Source: an uncultured Eubacterium sp. (GTDB lineage: Bacteria > Bacillota > Clostridia > Lachnospirales > Lachnospiraceae). From it: DNA of 64,000 nucleotides. The position numbers and the translations under genes were made by a program. The stretch spans positions 1 to 64,000 of the forward strand of contig CANDMV010000001.1 in NCBI GenBank assembly GCA_947385875.1, in the 5' to 3' direction. Below the pieces are notes generated by a model, which was not told the origin of the DNA, searched no databases, and saw nothing but the letters and a program-made list of their open reading frames with translations. Position 1 is the stretch's first letter, and each line of letters opens with the position of its first letter. Below are positions 61,124 to 64,000 of the stretch, in pieces.

Positions 61124-61951
61124 CTAAATCGCTTTTCTGCGTCCTGCATGATTCATATGCATAGACGCATAAACCGCTGCCAGTTCCTCTGCTTCTTCTT
61201 CTGTCACCGACAATAATTCGGGTCCATCTGCAGTAATCAGGATTGTATTTTCATAATGCGCAGATAAAGAGCCGTCCGCTGTGGAAGCCGTCCAGCCATT
61301 ATCCGACCATCGTACCTGCCATGTCCCGATATTAATCATTGGTTCCACGGCAAGTGTCATTCCAGACATCAGACGCATTCCCCTGAAACGCTGCGGGTAA
61401 TTTGGAATCTCCGGCGGTTCATGCATATGTCTGCCGATCCCGTGACCTACCAGGTCACGAACTACACCATAACCATAGCTCTTTGCATAATTTCCAATCG
61501 CTCTGGAAATATCAAAGAGTCTGCACCCCGCCTTCGCATACTTCATTCCTGCAAAAAAACTGAGCTTTGTCCGCTCAATCAGATCCGATGCCTGTTGTGA
61601 TATAGTACCAACACCAATCGTCCTTGCAGCATCTGACTGATAGCCTTTATATATTACCCCAGTGTCAAGGCTTATAATATCGCCTTCCTTCACAATCCGA
61701 TTCTTATTTGGAATTCCATGAACCACTTCATCATTTAAAGATACACAGACAGACGCTGGAAATCCCTGATAATTTAAAAATGAAGGAATGCAGCCATAAC
61801 TCCGTATTAATTCCTCGCAGATACGGTCAATATCCAAAGTAGACATTCCGGGCACGATCTCTGCGGCCAGTTCTTTATGCACTCTGCCCAGAATCCTTCC
61901 CGCTGCCCGCATCAGTTCTATTTCCTTTGCAGATTTGATAGCTGCCCGCAT
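61124..61951 (-). CDS. map: Methionine aminopeptidase, type I
   Basis: Removes the initiator Met from nascent proteins. The 275-residue product keeps the metal ligands: ISLDTGVIYKGYQSDAARTIG (two Asp), VVRDLVGHGIGRHMHEPPEIP (His), TLAVEPMI (Glu) and SAHYENTILIT (Glu). The ATG at 61951 is two bases after the adk stop, with GGGAGC upstream inside adk, so translation is coupled. The C terminus runs about 20 residues past the catalytic core. Confidence 0.96.
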   Translation of the reverse strand: MRAAIKSAKEIELMRAAGRILGRVHKELAAEIVPGMSTLDIDRICEELIRSYGCIPSFLNYQGFPASVCVSLNDEVVHGIPNKNRIVKEGDIISLDTGVIYKGYQSDAARTIGVGTISQQASDLIERTKLSFFAGMKYAKAGCRLFDISRAIGNYAKSYGYGVVRDLVGHGIGRHMHEPPEIPNYPQRFRGMRLMSGMTLAVEPMINIGTWQVRWSDNGWTASTADGSLSAHYENTILITADGPELLSVTEEEAEELAAVYASMHMNHAGRRKAI

Positions 61952-61953
61952 CT

Positions 61954-62598
61954 TTACGCTCCCAGTATTCCTACAATAGCGTTAAATACATCTTCCATCG
62001 GCTGCGTACCATCTACAGATTTTAAAATATCCTGTTTTTTATAATAATCAATCAACGGCTGTGTCTGCTCATGATAAACACTCAGACGCTTTTGTACCGT
62101 TTCCGGCTTATCATCATCTCTTAATACAGTCTGCGCGCCGCAGGCATCACAGACACCTTCTGCCTTCGTCGGATTAAATTCGATATGATAGGTAGCTCCG
62201 CAGCTCAAACAAGCCCTGCGTCCGCCCATACGATTTACGATATTCTCATCCGGTACATCTACGTCAATCGCATAATCCATCTTCTGTCCGATTTTATTCA
62301 AAGCCTCATCCAATGCTTCTGCCTGTGGAATTGTACGCGGGAATCCATCCAGAACAAATCCATTCTTACAGTCATCCTGCTGAATACGATCCATCACCAG
62401 ATCACAGGTCAGCTCATCCGGCACTAATAAGCCCTGATCCATATACTCTTTCGCTTTCTTTCCAAGCTCCGTTCCGTTTTTGATATTTGCACGGAAAATA
62501 TCTCCGGTTGATATATGCGGAATCGAATATTTCTCCGCAATCCTCTTCGCCTGTGTCCCTTTTCCTGCGCCTGGCGCACCTAGCATAATAATTTTCAT
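61954..62598 (-). CDS. adk: Adenylate kinase
   Basis: Interconverts AMP and ATP with two ADP. The 214-residue long form has the P-loop [42 protein letters not shown], a lid with a four-Cys zinc site (CLSCGATYH ... CDACG) and [11 protein letters not shown]. It would normally follow secY; here the gene upstream is an Rpn-type nuclease 150 bp away, transcribed in the same direction. The start at 62598 has AGGAGGAATGAGATAACATG. Confidence 0.97.
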   Translation of the reverse strand: MKIIMLGAPGAGKGTQAKRIAEKYSIPHISTGDIFRANIKNGTELGKKAKEYMDQGLLVPDELTCDLVMDRIQQDDCKNGFVLDGFPRTIPQAEALDEALNKIGQKMDYAIDVDVPDENIVNRMGGRRACLSCGATYHIEFNPTKAEGVCDACGAQTVLRDDDKPETVQKRLSVYHEQTQPLIDYYKKQDILKSVDGTQPMEDVFNAIVGILGA

Positions 62599-62754
62599 GT
62601 TATCTCATTCCTCCTATTTATCTATCTATATGATCTACTCGCAGCATATATTTTATCAGCCAAATGCTGCATCGCTGTTATTGAACAGCCTTTTGAAGCT
62701 GAACAACGCTTACATCCACAATACCATAAACCGCTTAATTTTTCTACTGAAACT

Positions 62755-63621
62755 TCATATTTTTTCCTGTTGCTCCGCCTTTATTTTTATTATATCATCA
62801 ATAGAAAGTCCAACAAACTCAGCAATCTTTTCAAGCGCTATCGTTCCATCCTCCAACATTTTATTAGCAGCATTTATTGCACCTTCCTTCCTTCCTTCCT
62901 TTCTTCCTTTTTGTAAAGATTCATTTCTCATATCTTCCATAATTCGGCACATCTCCTGCACTCCTTTCGGATTTTCTTTTAGATAACGTGTTTTTTCTGC
63001 CATCAATTCAAAATTCATATCGTCTGCCCTTGTACAGTTAAAATCATGCATAAGTTTTCCAATCTTAGATTCTCCCCGATATTCCCCGTTCACATAAAGA
63101 ATATGTTCTCCATCTTCAAAAGACCTGCCTGTGGCAAGGTTCATCCTCTCAATCGGATAAATCGGCTCCCCTTTACTATAAAAATCTTTCTCGATAATAA
63201 AGATTGTATAAGTGTCTGGCAGTTCTTTAAATTCCTGTCCTGAACGAAGATTCTCTACATCCATCACACTGGAATGGTATCTCGCCCTGTGCGGGTCTGC
63301 TCCTTTTTCCTGCCTTTGAATCTCCATATCATACCTCTTCCCCGCTGAATCTGTTCCATATGCATCCAGACAGATCGAACGCGCCCCAGCCAGCCTTTTC
63401 ATATCCTTTTGCGTTTCGCATTTAGTAATCATCAAGTCCTGCTTATCCGTGATAATTCGCAATACAAACTCTGCCAGTGGTATATTATCCTTGAAAAGAC
63501 AACGCATAAAATCATCATCAATAGGCCGCAATTCACTCAGACGCTGTAAATCTTCCTGATGCTGCTGTTCTGTCGCTGTCAAGATCTCTACCTGCCCTTC
63601 CGTACGTTTTCGTAGCTCCAT
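62755..63621 (-). CDS. Rpn/PD-(D/E)XK nuclease-family protein (putative transposase-type)
   Basis: A 288-residue member of the Rpn recombination-promoting nuclease / PDDEXK_2 family. The N terminus ELRPIDDDFMRCLFKD, LDAYGTDSAGKRYDMEIQRQ (PD-(D/E)XK core with Asp and E-x-Q), ARYHSSVMDVENLRSGQEFKELP and YTIFIIEKDF are typical. The C terminus has the family's GRKEGRKEGAINAANKML helix, encoded by four CCTT repeats (62882 on). The protein may promote recombination; mobility of its own is not shown by any terminal repeat. It occupies the place where secY would be expected upstream of adk. Confidence 0.88.
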   Translation of the reverse strand: MELRKRTEGQVEILTATEQQHQEDLQRLSELRPIDDDFMRCLFKDNIPLAEFVLRIITDKQDLMITKCETQKDMKRLAGARSICLDAYGTDSAGKRYDMEIQRQEKGADPHRARYHSSVMDVENLRSGQEFKELPDTYTIFIIEKDFYSKGEPIYPIERMNLATGRSFEDGEHILYVNGEYRGESKIGKLMHDFNCTRADDMNFELMAEKTRYLKENPKGVQEMCRIMEDMRNESLQKGRKEGRKEGAINAANKMLEDGTIALEKIAEFVGLSIDDIIKIKAEQQEKI

Positions 63622-63687
63622 ACTACCATAAACATCCTAATTTTACAAGCCAGTATATTTCCGATCAGCGTTTATAGTTATTTCACA

Positions 63688-63845
63688 GTTACTTTTCACA
63701 CCTTGACCAGACACCCACTGTCTGGTCAAGGTCTAAGAATGCGGCTTGCCATGCATCCGGCTCTTCGCCAAAGGTCAACTTTCATGAGCCGGATGCCGTT
63801 ACTTTTTACAGCACAGCCGCTGTCTGGCTAGGTGTGAAAAGTAAT
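63688..63845. repeat. Family B element, 158 bp, with a family C hairpin inside
   Basis: GTTACTTTTCACACCTTGACC at 63688 and its inverse GGCTAGGTGTGAAAAGTAAT ending at 63845 are terminal inverted repeats. Inside, TGTCTGGTCAAGG also pairs with the left end, and a complete family C hairpin (GCATCCGGCTC ... GAGCCGGATGC) occupies 63753-63796. It is non-coding and lies upstream of the Rpn-type gene. Confidence 0.8.
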
Positions 63846-63902
63846 CTTACCAGTTACCCTTTCATATCGTCCGTAAGCCTTTAAACCATAATGCATTTGA
63901 TA

Positions 63903-64000
63903 AAACAGCCGGGTGAGGGGAGCTGTCCCATCTTTTGTGACGTTGGAAGAATGTTTAGAATCCCTTAGTATTCTGTCCAACAACCAGGCGGCGAAGCCGA
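63903..64000. repeat. Family A element, cut by window edge
   Basis: Starting AACAGCCGGGTGAGGGGAGC, this matches the copy at 6927 base for base over long stretches: GTGACGTTGGAAGAATG, CCCTTAGTATTCTGT and CAGGCGGCGAAGCCGA. It continues beyond the window. Confidence 0.85.

Overview
The window (about 40% GC) looks like a chromosomal segment of a spore-forming anaerobe of the Clostridia, most likely a Lachnospiraceae gut bacterium. The evidence is the mix of families: an archaeal-type prolyl-tRNA synthetase, the GlgC/GlgD pair, a class III fructose-1,6-bisphosphatase, SpoVG, a CotF-type coat protein, a DUF6465-like protein, a domain-permuted GH3 enzyme, and a DnaD/DnaI-like replication pair. No rRNA, tRNA, CRISPR array or intact insertion sequence was seen.

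Layout. 1-8.5 kb (minus strand): truncated proS, an AI-2E-type permease, an RluA-type pseudouridine synthase, an OmpR-type two-component system, metK behind a SAM-I riboswitch, and murA. 8.8-20.5 kb (minus): a heterodimeric ABC exporter, a PrsA/SurA-type foldase lipoprotein, mfd, pth, a decayed RelB/YoeB toxin-antitoxin pair, and a single-domain GlmU-like uridylyltransferase. 20.8-30.6 kb: an M23 endopeptidase, spoVG, glgD-glgC (minus), murC, a cluster of DnaA boxes, the dnaD/dnaI-like pair and prs. The spoVG, glmU, prs, pth, mfd, foldase set recalls the Bacillus spoVG-gcaD-prs-ctc-spoVC-mfd neighbourhood, here broken up. 30.7-43 kb: DUF6465, an HPr-like protein, an AGCS symporter, a large exported protein ending in a degenerate papain-like domain, a Pro/Gly-rich protein, an LtaS-type enzyme, a remnant of an AAA ATPase/HEPN gene pair beside a MITE-like element, fbp and a coat protein. 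43-51 kb: permuted GH3, then the NAD locus (niaR, nadC, nadB divergent from nadA, with back-to-back overlapping promoters over a NiaR-like site). 51-57.6 kb: an ABC-F ATPase with a structured leader, then an AT-rich accessory island (secreted protein, membrane-anchored protein, XRE-TM regulator, DUF1643-deoxyribosyltransferase-like fusion, HipA-like kinase). 58-64 kb: a Na/Pi cotransporter with a repetitive charged tail, and infA-map-adk detached from the ribosomal-protein cluster, next to an Rpn-type nuclease.

The most striking non-coding signal is a mosaic of dispersed palindromic repeats in intergenic gaps. One family (A) makes a 737-bp nested palindrome at 6450-7186. A second (B) has inverted ends starting GTTACTTTTCA and often abuts stop codons. 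A third (C) is a 47-bp hairpin. Several genes also carry in-frame or 3'-end tandem repeats. This is a repeat-rich, slippage-prone genome. All coordinates come from reading the sequence; family assignments rest on recognised motifs and not on database searches.
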